Under the pieces are notes generated by a model. It searched no databases. It was given only the letters and a program-made list of their open reading frames with translations, and was not told the DNA's origin. The position numbers and the translations under genes were made by a program. Below are positions 43,437-58,800 of a stretch of DNA of 62,000 bases, one piece after another. The stretch comes from Lingula anatina (taxonomy: Eukaryota; Brachiopoda; Lingulata; Lingulida; Lingulidae): contig NW_019775913.1 in NCBI RefSeq assembly GCF_001039355.2, positions 595,644 through 657,643 on the forward strand, written 5' to 3'. The stretch's first letter is position 1, and each line of letters opens with the position of its first letter.

Positions 43437-45511
43437 CCAGTCTAAGTGACAGTGTTTGTAAGGTCAATTTTTCACTAAGCCTTTATTGCACACGACATTA
43501 AACTAGTAAAAAGCCAGAATATATTTTAATAATGTGGCACTATTTGTCATGCTAAAGATAGATTTGATCTTCGTCAGCAAGTGAGTGATTTAAAAGGTGA
43601 TACTGAGACAACTTAAGGGTTTTCTTGTCATATTGCTGGATTCTTTGTCAGGACAAGTTGTTTGGGAAATGTGTTTAAAAGCCATAAAGGAGCAATTTTG
43701 AATTACTGGTGTTTGCAGTGATATCGGTATGACATATATGGAATGAGTGTTATGAGGAGTATACATGTAGTATATCAATTCCTTCAATAATTGCAGTGCT
43801 GTTGTAAAATTAACATACAGATACCAGAGGAGTTGGCAAATGTGAAGATCTTTCAACAAGTTATTTGCTGTTTTAGACATATCAAGTCAGAAGTCGTGTA
43901 AGGCTGATGTTTTCAGATGGCCTTGTCTTTTTTTTTTCAAAAAAAAAGATAGATTTGATCTTTCAAAAAAGTTGTTTTATCATCCTGGCTTGTTGTTTGC
44001 TTTGTAGATTTAGTCTGGTAGGTATGTCAGATGATGAATAAAACATGCAGTTAGCATTTGTTCTACATCCTATAATATCTGCTTCCTGCCATGATGAAGA
44101 GTTTCACAATGAGAATTATTAACTGCTCGTTATAGAGATATATAGATTTTCTTATCCTTCTAGAGGGAATTGAACCAGAAAATTTAACGATACACAAGTT
44201 TCAAGGGGAGTTTAGTTTGACTTTCTGAAATCATTTCCTTTGAATGCCTGTCTTAATTTTGTGTGTTGGCATAAATGATTTCACACTATAGATTTCTTCA
44301 GGATATTATCATTGATTTAGTGTTGTACATTGAAGCAAATGGTTATCTAGCTGACAAACACATACATAATAAATTGTCTTGGGGATTAGTTTAACAATGA
44401 CATTTAAACCAGTTCATGGTCGCTTGATATGCAATTGACACTATTAAAAGAATTTGCTTCTGCATGAAGAATTTCATTTTTCAAAATGAGTTTTGTTTTT
44501 GATACCATTTGCTTTCCTTGTTTGACAAAAAGCTACTTAAATTTGAACTGTTATTGCCAAATGTTTAAATCATTTCTTTATTAATTTTTACCAATTGTGG
44601 CAAAGTATAGATTTGCCAGTCAAATGCACAAAGGGACTTGCCCCCCTGGTAATAGCAGTAACTTTGTCAGAGGCAGGGTGATCTTTGAGGTTAAGCAGGC
44701 TTTTATTAATTTAATTTAAGGCCAGTGATGCACATGAAAATTCAATACAGGTCTTGATGTGGCCCCAGCGTGTACCTCTTATTTATTTAGTTTTTTTGTT
44801 GTTCGGGGAGATTATTTCATTCTTTTAGAGAATGGTCAACAATAAAGATGTTTTAAATCGATTTTGGCCATTATCTGTAGGAATTGTTCCTTAATTGTGG
44901 TTTCTGCCAATAACAGTGTGGTAACACATTGCTTGCTCTTGAGTCATTATCTTTTATGGTACATGTATGTAACAAGAAAACAAGGCAATTTGCAGAAGAT
45001 ATTTTAAGTAATATGGTGCAATTTAAGAATAATCTTCAGTAATTAATTGCAATTTAAGCATAATTGTGTTGAAAATAAATACCTAACACTGACTGTTGAA
45101 AAATTAGGAATTAAAGTCCTCCTGTAATCTAGATTCATTCCTTCTTTCATGTTGTCAGTTATTGCATGTCCCTAACTATTGTACAGCAGATACCGCTACC
45201 TGCCTAGCTTTCAAGTGATATTTACTAATCCATCAAAAGCTACATTAGAGGTCTATAAGATGAGTATGTAATTGCCAGGAAGAAAGAACCATTTTAATCT
45301 CAAATGATTCCGATATTTCACTGTGCAGTACATTAAGAGAAAGCTAACACTTGCCCATTAGAACCAAGCAGCACCACGTTCATCTTCGCGTACATCATCA
45401 CATAATGTAGATTTTATCATATGCATTTTTTGTACCATCTATTATGTTTGATTATCAGATGTGCTTGATATTAGACTAACCAACTGCTGTTTGCCATTGG
45501 TGTGTTTGTAG

Positions 45512-45606
45512 TAGACTCCCGGTAGCAGACTCAGGAAATTACACGCCATAGAGTTGCCCTCATAACAATAGTGTGCCGAGCAGCACAGCTTCTACACAAC
45601 GCAAAG
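45512..45606 (+). other. Candidate 5' UTR exon of the galectin gene
   Basis: Flanked by a possible acceptor TTTGTAG and a good donor GTAGGT (45607). It has no coding potential and could splice to the ATG exon whose acceptor is at 46263-46265. Transcript data are lacking. Confidence 0.35.
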
Positions 45607-46265
45607 GTAGGTTCGTAGAGGAAGTGTGCTGTATTGAGAAAAATTATTTTGTAATGTGCTGTCTCCATATGTTTTAACCAGTGAAGGCTGACGTGATATG
45701 TTTGAGTTAACTCAGGTGGAATATGTGGCAGTGCTAAGTACTTGTGTTATTAATTTATTAATATTTGTTTATTTTCGTAACAAAATTCCTGTTATATGCA
45801 TATAGTTTAGACAGAGTGAAGAGATTTTTGTCAATTTTACAAATTTTGAATTAAATAAAAGTTTGAATGCTCCTCATATATTGTGACGTCTGTCTTTTCT
45901 ACACAGTTTTTGTGCTTGACAGATTTTGTCTTTGGATGTCTGATTCATGCACAAATGTAGGTCAAAAGTTTTAACATATTTTTTTATTCCTCATGAATCA
46001 ATATTTAAATCAAATGACACTCACCACAAACCAAACAATTTGTGAGTACACCTGAGAAAAAATGGAAGTGAAATTGAAGGCTCAAATTTGATCACGTATT
46101 CATGTACCAGTACACTCGTACCGAGCTGATGTGTGTTTCCGTTTATATCTGGGAGATATTGCTAAAGTAAGCCACTGGGTTTGTCTCAACTATGTTTTCA
46201 TGTACATTTCACACCCATGAAAAAGAGTACTATTTCTCCTTTCTATGTGTATTTTTTACTCCTAG

Positions 46266-49200
46266 ATGATGCGGCAATACCCATATACAGTAGAGGTGAC
46301 CAAACCACTAAGACTTGGAACTGTTGTAGAAGTACAAGGAGTTCCTATTGCCGGGGCAAATGAGTGAGTATCATCTATACAAGGCCATATGTCTCTGCAA
46401 AGAAACTGGAAGAGCAACATTCTGGCTATGCTCAATAGTTATTAAATCCCTATGTTCTTTTTTTTATGTCATGGAAAATAAGTGTAATCTATGTGTTGGG
46501 AGGGAATTCATGGAAAGAATTATTTAGCTTGTGTAATACATGTTTGGAAGACGAAGGCCAAGATACGTATGTATTATAGTTACTCTGTTGCTGACTGACT
46601 CCAGTGGCAGATTTAGAGGGGGGGGGGGGGGGAGGGGACGTCTTTGTATCCGTAGACATCCCTTCAAATAATCCTAGATCTGCCCCTGCACGTATTATTT
46701 TGAATGCACTTTGTTCTTTTAGAGCCACATTGTTAAGGTTACCTTCCTTAATTATCAACATACTAATGGTTTGGGAGTTCCTCACCTCCTGACCTGTCGT
46801 TCTTGAAAGCTCGATTCCTCCTCCGCCTCCCCAGAGGAATACAATGGTAGGATTAATGCCCTGAGTTCACTTTCAAGATGGCAGGTCGCATTATATACTT
46901 CCTCTAGCCTGACAGGGTTTATTGGAAATTTGAAAAGACTTGGAAGGAGGGATATTAGGGAAAAGAGAAAAAAAGAGCTTGAGTAATTATTTGATCCAGA
47001 GGAAGGAAACATTGCCAGAATGTCTTTTTTTCCCTAGATTGTGTTATGTGGCTAAGATATTTGTAGCATATAGAATATAAAAGTTTCAGGTTTCAATGGC
47101 AACCAAATTTGAAATTAAGGGCACCTCAGTTTCATTACCATTCATGAAATAGGGCATGGCTATCCTTCACCCCCCCCCCCCAAAAGGCCCACAAACCCCA
47201 CCTAAATTGCCTCTCATGTTAACAATGAATATTTAAAAATATTTTTGTAGATTTGTGGTGAGCCTTTTAGTCCAGCGACCAGGGGCGAGACAGGCAGACA
47301 TTGCTTTACAGATGAAACCACAGCTCAATGGGAGCACAGAGATAGGCTGTGTCTCAATAATAGCTGACGAGCAGGACGAACAGATCAACTACTTCCCGGT
47401 CTTCCCGTTCAGTCATGATCATTCATTCTGTTTGGAAATAACAGTGAAAGAGAGTTACTTTCAGGTAGGGTGATTTTTTTCCCCATTTCCATATACATGT
47501 TTAATTATGTACTAGCTCATATTCCGTATCAGTTGGCTTTGTCTTAGGTTTTGCAGTATTTGCTGCTCTGCCTTGAAACCGGAACCACTGAATTGGTTAG
47601 TTAATGCAATTGTCATGTCTTGTTGAAGAGCACTGCATTTTTGTATGGGAACACAGGTGAAATACTTCAGTGACTAAATGCCTTATTCATCTGCCTTAAT
47701 TGTACTGAAAGGAAGACCAAGTCATATATAAAAGCATAAATGCTTTAGTTAAGCAGTGGTATACCCTGTGTAAGGAGTGGAAAAATCATGCAGTCAGAAC
47801 AGGGAAAAACCTATTATACTGTAGCTGCTGGATTTAGTTCAGATTTCACTGAAACTTGGACATAAATAATTTGTTATTATGTCCAAGACTGAAACAACAC
47901 CAAACTGTACTTAATTATTTTAAACTTTAAAAAAGTTTAACAGCTGACTCCTATGTTTTTTTTTTTTTGTATTTTGCATAAACATTTTAATACCATACAA
48001 ACATTAATGTCATGTACAAAACCTGACTATTATGTCAACTAATTATATAATAAAACAACATGAAATGATCACCCTCCCCCCCCCCAAAAAAAAATTTTTT
48101 TCTTGAACTTTTTTTAAAATTTTGACTATTTTATAACTTTTTATAAAAGTTAATTGTTTTAAAGACATGTCAGAAAGCACATTTTATGAAGGTCTAAATT
48201 GATAAATCTTGAATTGGAATATAATAATTAGAATATATATAATAAGTGCAGCATTTCAAAAATATAATTGATTATCACAACTTACAACAAAATCAGATTA
48301 TTTTGCCGGATTATCAGGGGAGGGTTTCCTGTGTATTATAAATGCACAAGCCAATGTATCAGAAAGACATTAGCTATATAAAGAAAGCACTACAGGTTGA
48401 CGTAAAGACTGATCGAGACTGAACATTATATCTGTCTGACGTTGTCATGAAGATGGAGCTATAGTTATCTGTGAAGATTTTAAGACTTGTAGGTGAAAAG
48501 TGGTAAATGGACAATTATTCTCAGTTCTCAAAAAAAAAAAAAAATATCAATCCATCCCTTGTTATTTAACTTGAGAAAAGACCTCAGAGAGCAAGGACCC
48601 TTGCCAAGACAAATAATGAACTAATATTTAACCATTAATTAATAAGTAATAAGTAGATCTGTGGCCACCAAAATCTAATGATATATTCCTTGGTCCACTC
48701 CTGACCTGTCCTGAAAATTTCATCAAAATCGGTTTATCACTGACAAACAAAGATAGCTGAAAACATAATCTCATTGACAGAGGTAAGTTTGCATTCTGAA
48801 GATGTTAACCGGAAAATATGAGGTCTCCGTATTAGTACAGCTGTTAACATAACTATAAACTCTATCTAAATATCAAAAAGTCTAAAAGTTTTGTCTGTAA
48901 ATGTAGTGTACCGTTAGTAATGGAGAGGCAAACACTTAAGCAAACCTTTAAGAGTCATTTAATACCCTCTTAAACTGGAAATTGCTATGAATAATTTAGT
49001 AAGACACTATATCAAGTATTTGAACCAATATAAGTATAGCTGACTATAGCTATATATATACATACTAGTATGAGGGTAAGGTAGGTAAAATTCAGTTGCT
49101 TTAACTGGCAATTATAGGGCATTTATTTCTAACAGTAGATGCATGTAATTATATATATATATATATATGGAAAGTTACCAAGCAACAGAGGATTCAGACT

Positions 49201-52008
49201 GACCATTTGGTGACTGCGTGACGTTCAGGTATGCGTACAGGTGAAAAGTTTACACGTAAAGACAACTTATTAAGCTTGAGGCTTAAAACATCTATTAAAT
49301 CATGTCTGCTGGAAATTCAAAGGCACTTCTTAGCTGGTAGAAAACAGCTCTTTTTTAATACACATTTGTTGCACCAAGGATGTAATGCATTGTATTGCAA
49401 ACACAAATGTAGGGTGACCTACAGTGATACAAAAGGCATTTTTTTTTTACTTGCTTCTTAAAAGTCTTTATTTTCGTAAGGCATTGGAGCAGGGGGGAAT
49501 AAAATGATTTTCAAAATAATGTCTTTTGTCACTATATAGTATTTTAAAACTTCAATTGTTTGCATTATTTTAACCTACCTTAAATTCTCTAAAACAAAAA
49601 GGAAAACAGTCATTTCTATTCAATGAAGTGTCCTATTTGTCATAATTACATCTGATGACCTGCAACAGTCTTGTTAATTTTAAAAATATTTCTTTTTCTC
49701 CCCTCAACTTTCAATGCATAGTGTTTGACATGGTTTACCTCATTTTTTTTTTATTTTTGCCATTTAAAATTTAGAAGGGTTAGAGAAACAAGTTGTTTTT
49801 TTAACCTGCCTATACAGTTTAAACAATGCAGTATAATGAAATTTTTATGCACACCTTCTGCTCCATTTTGGTGTGACCCTGTATTTGCAGTTCTGTTTTG
49901 TAAAGCTGCACATGAAGTAGGTCATCGTTTTATGTTTATTTATATATATATCTGTATATACAGTACGACCAGCTTATTTTGTACACTCATTTTACTTTTC
50001 TGTTTATTATGATGTAAGGTTAATTTGATTAACATTAATTTTATTTGACAATCAACCATAAGTTGAAATGTGTAGATATTGATATAGATAAATTTATTAA
50101 GTACTGCATTTTGACAGAGGACAAGTAAAAAAAGTCAGGTCATTAAAGTTTTAAGCATGTTTCAGAATATGTTATTGCATGATCATCACATGAGTATTAG
50201 GACAGGAATGTTACTTGCAGATTTAGAACTATTAATTAGTATAAATCAACACATTTTATCATCAGCTTGTATCTTCAGTGATATAAACTCTTGAGAAATG
50301 CACTTTTTTATTGCTGATCAAGGATGAATACTATTTAAAGATATTTTATTTTTCTAGTGTAAAGATTATTCAGTAAGTTTTTGGTTGCATGCAAGGGTTG
50401 ATAATAAATAGTTCGAGAATACTGGGTATTAGCTACAGTTACTTAATATCTAGGTGAAGGATTAATTCAAAATATGTTGTAAGTAAATTACTTAAAGCTC
50501 ATTCTCAATGAAATTACCATCCTACATAGATCAATCCAACTCAGATAAATAACATGCCTCCTATTGTTTTCATTAACATACTCATATAATCACCAGCTTT
50601 TGTATATTTTACTTAACGCCTGCAGAAGGGCGCATGTTTTAATCTGATTGCATTCAGCAAGAGTCCCCCTTGGAGTTAGTGAGCATTATATAGGTCGACA
50701 AAATTCTTTGTGATTGATAGAAAAGCTGGTTCTTTTACAATTACATTAGAAACAAAAGAAGGCGTGTTAATCTCTTAATCTGATTACATATAGGTAGAGT
50801 TCCCGCAGGGTTGGATCAACCTACGTAAAATGACAGTTTATTGGGAATGAGGCTTAAAGCTGCATTCAGATTTAAAGTTATCATTCCAGCAGGATCGATC
50901 TATATTGGCAGGGATTCTTGCTTAAGGCGCAGTTATTGTAATCAGCTTTATTGTCTGGCATGCCTCTTTGTAACTTTAAGTACTTGGATAAAGTCGGTGG
51001 AAACTTTGTGGTCCATGATGTTCTTGTTGCTCTGTGAGAGGGCATTTGCCAGACAATTAAGCTGATTACATTGCCTGGGCCTTAGCGAGAATCCCCACTG
51101 AGTTAGATTGATTCTGCTGAACCGATAATTTTTAATCTGAACCCAGCCTAAGATTGTCAATTCCAGATTAGTGTGGATGGGAAGCATTTAATGGACTACA
51201 GTCACCGGACACCTCCACATCACATTTCCCACGTAGTTTTGGACGGAGATGCCATTTTCCAGTCAGTAGAGTTCTTCTCAGCTGAAGAATTTCAACAGAA
51301 GTCAGATTTTAAAGCCAAGGATCTGACGTACCATGAGCGAACATTGAGTTCCGGCTATACCTCCCAATCAAGTGAGCATAACTTTGATGTAGAAAGCATG
51401 GAAGACAACTCGTTTGAGGATTCCAATTCTATTCCTCTCATAGAGCATCAGCATGGGCAGAGGTACAAAGAAAAGAGAGATGTGAATAAGTATGGTGTTG
51501 GAAATAGTGAGGAGCCTTTAAGAGACCATGTGGATTTTGAGGCACAAGTTTCACCACACAAAACTGTCTTTACTTTCAAGCCTGAAGAAAGAGATATTAC
51601 TACACGATTGGTATGTAAATTAAGAATGTCACCAAAAATGTATGATATATTAAAACTGAACGACAAAATACAAGTTGTTTATGTTTAGTTTGATGGCATA
51701 TAGTTAAAAAGGCAAATAAAGCAGGAAAAAATTTATATGGTTTTCAAATCAATGTGTATTGTTTGCAATATAAAACTTTCACTTAGTCGTATTTTCAGAA
51801 TTCTTTTCAGATTGATTTTGAATTTGATCATTTACAACTGAAGTCATAACTTTTTACATTTAACTATAGGACTTACCCCATTTTCTTGAGATACCAGATG
51901 AGTTTGGAGTGGGACGAGTCATCTATATTGATGGAGTTGCATGGAAAGACTGCAAGTGGTAAGGATATGTATGGATTGATGAGAAAAACCTGTTTTTTTT
52001 CACTAGTT

Positions 52009-52056
<48 letters not shown>

Positions 52057-55000
52057 CGTGCGTGCGTGTGTGTGTGTGTGTGTGTTTGGAGGGGGGGGGG
52101 GGCAAAAACAGAGTACCAACAAAGCCCTAGGGCTCGAGGGTGTGTACTTAAATCCACCTTTGCAACTTTAATGGTTTACCACTGAATAAATTAATTGATT
52201 TAAGCAGTTTGTAGAAGTAAATTGTTTTCCATAAATATGTAGAATCATTCTTGGCTTTTGTGCCAGAATTTCTCAAAGAAAACTAGATATGTTAGGATAA
52301 ATATTTCATCATGTATAAGGTTTTGATGTTTAGTCAAGGGTATGTATGTGGCGAGTATCTCAGTTTGTGGCTCGATGACTGCAGTTTGGATGAGCAATAA
52401 CCTGTAGAGGGATCTCTACTATTGCTCTGTATTTTGGCAGAAGTCAGATATTACCAGTATTTGGCGTTGTATGATGTTTAGCATAAACACAACAACCTGA
52501 AGATTTACGTGGCGATTGCCTTGTCATTTGTCTGCATCATGATGTGTTATGCAGAATAATGGAGGTTGCTATTTCTCATCTCTTTAATTTAGATAACTGT
52601 AAAAGTTTCTTTACCCAATACTTGGTTATGGTTATAAATAATCATAGAACTACTGGTATAAAGTCTTAAGTGTATCTTGTATATGCATCCCTGAAGCATT
52701 TATGGGGATATCGTTCAGCTAATGATTTATTTCCTGCTCATGAACTGATGTGATTGAGTTTTTGGTTTCAGTCTCAGGAGTCAGGGCTGCTTGACAAAGT
52801 GTAAATTGACCCAAATTCAATACCATTTGCGAGGATAATGCTTCAAGCACTGTTTAACTACGTAAATCCTCTAATAGAGAGTTATCAATTTTGCATGAGC
52901 CTTTTATCAAGAGGAATATTGCATATCTCACAGATTGCATGTTTCTAAGAAAATTTCTGAATACTGGTAATATAATATAACTGAAAGACTTTTTTGCCTT
53001 AAAGTGACAAAGGGTTTTGAATACATGTGAATTGCATAAGCCTCTCTTGTTGAACAAGTGATACTTTTTGGTCATATTTTAACAGGTATACATGTATGCC
53101 ATGTGATCTTTTTGTACTTGCCATAATTCATGTTGTTGCAAATTTTGAAAATTTTGTCAGTTTAAAAAGCACACATTTACCTGCATGCAAAATTAAGGTT
53201 ATAGAGCACTAATACTTCCATTTCTCTCTATATATGTGCAGTCATCAATCCCATTGCTTTATAAATCTCACTGGACTTCAAAATTGTTATCCAATTACAT
53301 GAATACTGCAGGAGTGACATTTTGACTTCTCATGAATGACATGTCATGGCTTTTAAATCAACTATTAATGTCACATTTTACAGAACCATAGGCAGATTTC
53401 AGATCAATTTGTACTGAATCTCAGATGTTATAGCTTGTGAAGCTATAAAAATTGATGCAACCTTTTGGTAAATCAAGCAGCATGTGTGTTATCAAGTTTT
53501 TAATGTTAAACTCATAACTTTTGGCCTTTGATGAAACTCAGAATTCTGTGATACGTTTGTTCATTAAAAGAGAGTACAGGATTGTCTTCCCAACCTTAAA
53601 ATGGTTTTATCAATTTTGTCACATTTTCCAGAGTTAAGGGTCTGAAACCTCGATTGATCTAGCTGTTTGTTAAACGATGAAAGTATTAGTAGCATTGTGT
53701 CAAGTGTGATTTGATTTAGCAGCCTTCCAAGGAGTTCTAGGAAAAGGTCTTCCCCTTTGTGCACATTGGTGATTGATTCCGTTTTAGTTTAATCAAGTTT
53801 ATCCAGTCGGAAGAAAAGTAGACATACAGATTTTAGAACAACCTTATTGAACATACCATGTATACATGGCATTTAGCTCATTTTTTGTGCACTAGTTTCT
53901 AATTAAGCCTAAGGATAATTGGAAACAACAATATTAGCGAGGTAATCCAATTCCTAACATATTAATTTTTTACTAATTGGTTTCTTGGATGTCAATTTAC
54001 CTCTTTTATTAGCCAGAAAAAGATGTCAATAGATAGATACTTAGATAAATAGAAAGATAAAAAATTATGAAAGGTGTTCACTTCAGGCAAGACACTTTCT
54101 TGTAGTCTTCAGCTTGGGAAGTTGGAGAAATTGCATATTGAAAAAGAGTGCGTGTAGCTTGAAAATCTAACTGATAGAAAAGATAAAAGGTTTACTACAT
54201 AATGGCATACTGCAGTTTTCACAGCAGAGGCATACAACAGGTACAAACTGATGACAAACAATAATAATTCAAGTCTTGAAAGAGACCCTTTCAGTTTCTG
54301 TTGCTCTCATATTGCATAGAACTTCATGTTAGAAAATGTATTGCATTTAACAGTTCTCCTAAATTACATATTCTATCTGTTACCAGAGTAAATACAAGCA
54401 CAAGACAAAGCACAACAGTTTGAAAAAAGACAGGATACCCGGGCTCCCAAATATTTTATTACCTAAAACTTGTTAATTCGCTCCAGTGTCGTATGATGTT
54501 CTTTGGATACTTTTCCTGTCCCAACATTTAATTGGTATATTACCGATGTTTAATTAGTTTATTAGATAACATTAAACATCTTTTCTTTGCCTGAGTAAGG
54601 TACGTCAAGGTACATCAATGGAAAGATAAGAAACTGATGCAGAGTTCACTGATAGGCAAGGCTTGTTTGTGCAGTTTTATGTAGCCAGAAAAAAAAGGGG
54701 TTGAAAAAGATTAAATTTTTACTACATACATGCATACATACATACATATTGCAGAGAGAGAATGCCCCCCCCCCCCCCCAAAAAAAAAAAAAAAAGAAAA
54801 AGAAAAAGAAAAAAAGATAGATAGATAGATACTAGTTGATTATCTCCAGACATATTTTTTGGATGCTTTGTTTGTCCAACCGTTATGAACATTTACCTGG
54901 TATGTAGTTCCCTTTCATATTTTTTATTTTTAAGGTTTGAAGTCTGTTTGCAGACTGGCAGTGAAAAGCTCCCACACACAACAGCTGTCTTCTCATTTCG

Positions 55001-55794
55001 GCCAGATTTCCCATCCAGAAGTACAACTTGTAATACATTTGTCCTGAAAAATTGGGGCCTGGAAAGAATCCAGGAAGACAACTTTCCATTTGAGGCTGGG
55101 AAACCATTTTTGATGAAAATTTTGGCAAAAGAAGAAGGCTATGAGGTAAGTTGGTTTCCTTGGTAAGTTCAGGGTTGCTAGGTTACAGGGTAACTATGGA
55201 GATTCATTAAAATCAGGGTTACCGCATAAAGAGAACACATACAGGGAGGAAATTTTTCTGCCATTTGGATAATTTGATTCTGAATTCATGTAAAATGGGG
55301 ATTTTTGTTCAGATCTGCTTTTTTTTTTTTAATGTCCAAACATTTACATTTAGTGGAAAGTGTGTAAAATATTGATGTCATTATATCAGACTATTCTCAG
55401 GAGATGTCAATAATGCAGCATCTAAGAAAGCGAATGTCTTATCTGTCAATTTAAAAAAAACTATAGAAGACATTAGTGTTATAAGGGTATTTGCGTACAA
55501 ATGTCATTTATTCCAAAGATTACACAAACCGATGAGTTTGGATCACGCCAGACCTCTGCCATGATGATAGCAACCTGTGGTTGGATAATGATATTATATG
55601 GCATCTGTCTCGCAATTACAATAACTTACATCTGTTCTCTATGTAACATCACGCAGGGTCAAGTATCCTTAAGTTACAGCAGGTGGATTTTAATACCTTT
55701 TATGTGCATTTTTATGTGATGATTCTTTATATTTTTGAATATGATGAACTTGATCAATTTATCTTTCCCTTACAGTATTTATATCTCCTCCTGA

Positions 55795-55838
<44 letters not shown>

Positions 55839-58800
55839 AATACAATACAATAAATTTTATTTCATGTTGGTTTTAAATTGAATGGAAACATTAGCTTTAC
55901 AGCTATTCTCCGACTGGGTAAGGACAAAAACATATCTACAATAATGCAATATTACACTCTCTCTCTACTGTGTGATTGGGGGGGAGGGTGCAGGAGGAAG
56001 GGGTTGGATAAAAAAGCACATACACTTCTGAATCAAATTCTGAAACAATTCATCTGTCAGTGCCAGAAAAAGTCATTTCAGCCCCTTGAGATTCCCAATC
56101 CAAAATTTCACCTAACTTACATTTGATTTCTTAGCTAAGAAGTAGGAATCTGTCATGTGGTTTACTATATTATATCTTACATTGCGTTCAGTATGACATT
56201 TCATGGAATATCACATTACAAATGGATTACAATAATTTTCTGGGTTTGTTTCATAGACACAGACATAAAAATACGAACAAAACGTGCCCTTGTGGTTGAC
56301 CTTCGTGTCTTAAAAAAGTGCAGCCTTAATAAAATGTATCAAAATATCATGGACAGTAAAAGAAATTGCATACATCTTCTTCACAATGTATAATAGAATG
56401 TTTCAGGCTTTTAGTAAATCTGCACGCCAAACAGTTTTGGTGCCATAAGCCAGTTGTTTTCCCAAAGGGCTTTGTGGTTGCCCACATGTTTTGTTATTAG
56501 GCTTGCTGTGAATTGTTATTGCAAAGATATTCTTGCCTGCAGGACTTGTAAATCATTGACATGTGGTATGGTTTAAGACAGGCGGATAATGATGTATTGT
56601 TAACATATAGTAATAGACGAGATATGTAACAGAATATACAAATCAAGATGGAAATAAAATTTAGTTTATTTTTTTAATGCAGATGAGTTAATTTTTTTAT
56701 ATTTTGTAATCTAGCACTGAGAACAATCATGTGTTCTATTTAAACCTAAACACTCTAAACACTACACATGTCAGTGGTTGGCGGGCTTTAATCGAAATAT
56801 TTGTAAGTGATTTCTAACATTAGTTCACTTGTGATGAGACACATAAGATTACACTTATGTGGCTAATATAAAATTAATATATTTGTCTTAACTTCTCTCT
56901 TTGTTGTTGTTTTTTTTAAGGTATTTGTAGATGGCATCCTGTACCTTGAGTTCACTCATCGCCTGGCCATGGAGAGAGTGACACATGTCATGGTCAATGG
57001 CAACGCTGATTTCTATACAGTAGAGTGCCCGGATGAATTGGTAAGGAAACCCCCACCCCTCCCCTCCCCACCCCACCCCACTTCCTATCCTGTCCTATCC
57101 TTTTTGCCTTTTTAAACAGGTTTTGTGTGTTGAAAGCCAAACAGTACACCAGAGGCCAACAACCCTTTATTAATTGTTCCTGTGAATACAACAGTATATT
57201 GATTGATGCCTGGCCATTCATCTGACAGAAAGATTGCATGTGAGTAGAGGTATAGTGTATACCTTAACCCATCTTCTACATTTCAGCTAGCATTTGCCCT
57301 TAGAAATGCATTGTGTTGTGTATGCCTGAATGCATGGTTTTAAAACATGTACAATTTATAATATAATATTACTATTATATAATATTAATTATTTTACTTT
57401 TTCTTTAATTCATCAGTTAAGTTTATTTGACATCATGAAGTATACATGACATTCAAGTATCATTCTGATTGTGTTTATTTTCAATACATAGGAGCTGCCA
57501 TATTGCAGTGCAATTCCTGGTGGCCTACATGAAGGCAAAACCATATTCTTTACTGGGACCCCTCTAGGAGATGGCTGCAAGTAAGATATATATGAACTAT
57601 TATTAACATAATTAACAATTGAGATGTAAAATGTTGGCAAATGAAAAATTTAACAAGATTTGGGAAACAAACATTTTTGCTTTACTTTGCTCAACATAAC
57701 AACAAAAAAAAAAATAAAATAAAATAAAATAAAAAATAATAATTATAATAATTATTATTATTATTATTATAAATTTTTTAGAAATAGGAAAGAAGTGTTT
57801 GAAATAATCAGTGCATGGTTCTTTGGTCCCAGGAGAGTAATTTCCTGCTGAGCCAGGGAGATGGTTTTCTTATTGACTGGAAAGTTTATGAGTAATAATT
57901 CATGAAGCATGACGTGATTTTTAGCCAAGCCATTTACCCTAGTTTACCCTAGTGGCCTGGATGACTGCTGAAAAGCTATAAGCATTTCAGGCTTTCATAA
58001 GCCCCATTCAGAATAGGGGACTAACTAGTCTGAGGGTCAAATATGGCCAACCCACTTGAATACTTCCCCACAGGATATCTATTCAGTGTCTGTTAGCGGA
58101 TCAGATGGCAAGCTATTCTGAATGGGGCCATACTAGGGATGTTAAAGGGGGTTAGCACACCCTTCATTTTTCATCTGTTTCTTCTTCTTCAATACCTTTA
58201 CGCTGACTGGCATGTAGGCTGTGTTTGCCTGCCTTAAGCACTTCTAGTATGAGAGCTTGAAGCATGTAGAGTATTTCAAGTCTTTCAATGGCTTATGAAG
58301 AGATAAATGTATGAGCCAAAATTAGATCAAATCATGTTATTTGAGATAAAAGCTTTCATTGCTTGAATGTGAAGTAATACCAGGCAGCCGGCACCACATT
58401 AAGGCTTGTTGATCAGTGATAATTGTGAACAAATGGGCCTTTTCACATTGAATGGTAGTTCTATATGTTATAACCAGTTGTGTATACCCAAAGGTATATT
58501 TACTTGACAGTCATATGAGTGCGATGGATGATTCATCCATTGTATATCATCTGTTAATGGGAAATTTAGTAAAATGACAATTTTATTATTGTCCAATGTA
58601 TATTGCCACTTTCTTAACTTCAAAAATGGCTACATGTACAGCGCACTGGCAGTTTTGGGATGATAGAACACAGATGACAGGAAAGGGAAAGAGAAGATAA
58701 CATAAAGACAAAAAAACTTTTTGTGCCTTTCCTTGTCTGCATGGTGAATAAATTAGCTATAGATGGTGCATACAGTCTCCGTGCCCTGCTCCTTCCTCTT

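Larger units (their letters stand above)
30450..45500. other. 15-kb intergenic region without recognisable coding exons
   Basis: Between RPS24 and the galectin I found no ORF with family resemblance on either strand. Short open frames here are low-complexity or repeat-derived. The region holds family D and E repeats, poly-G tracts (30664-30679, 31266-31279, 33241-33252, 34134-34147), a 25-bp minisatellite, (CA)n and (GA)n tracts and nested MITEs. Upstream non-coding exons of the galectin could lie here unseen. Confidence 0.55.

Noticed and set aside
51448-51666. Minus-strand open frame opposite the galectin linker
   Set aside because: Shadow of the coding exon; no splice or family support.
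51886-52185. Open frames with runs of Val-Cys or Thr-His
   Set aside because: Translation of a (GT)n microsatellite; only 51870-51958 of this stretch is a real exon.
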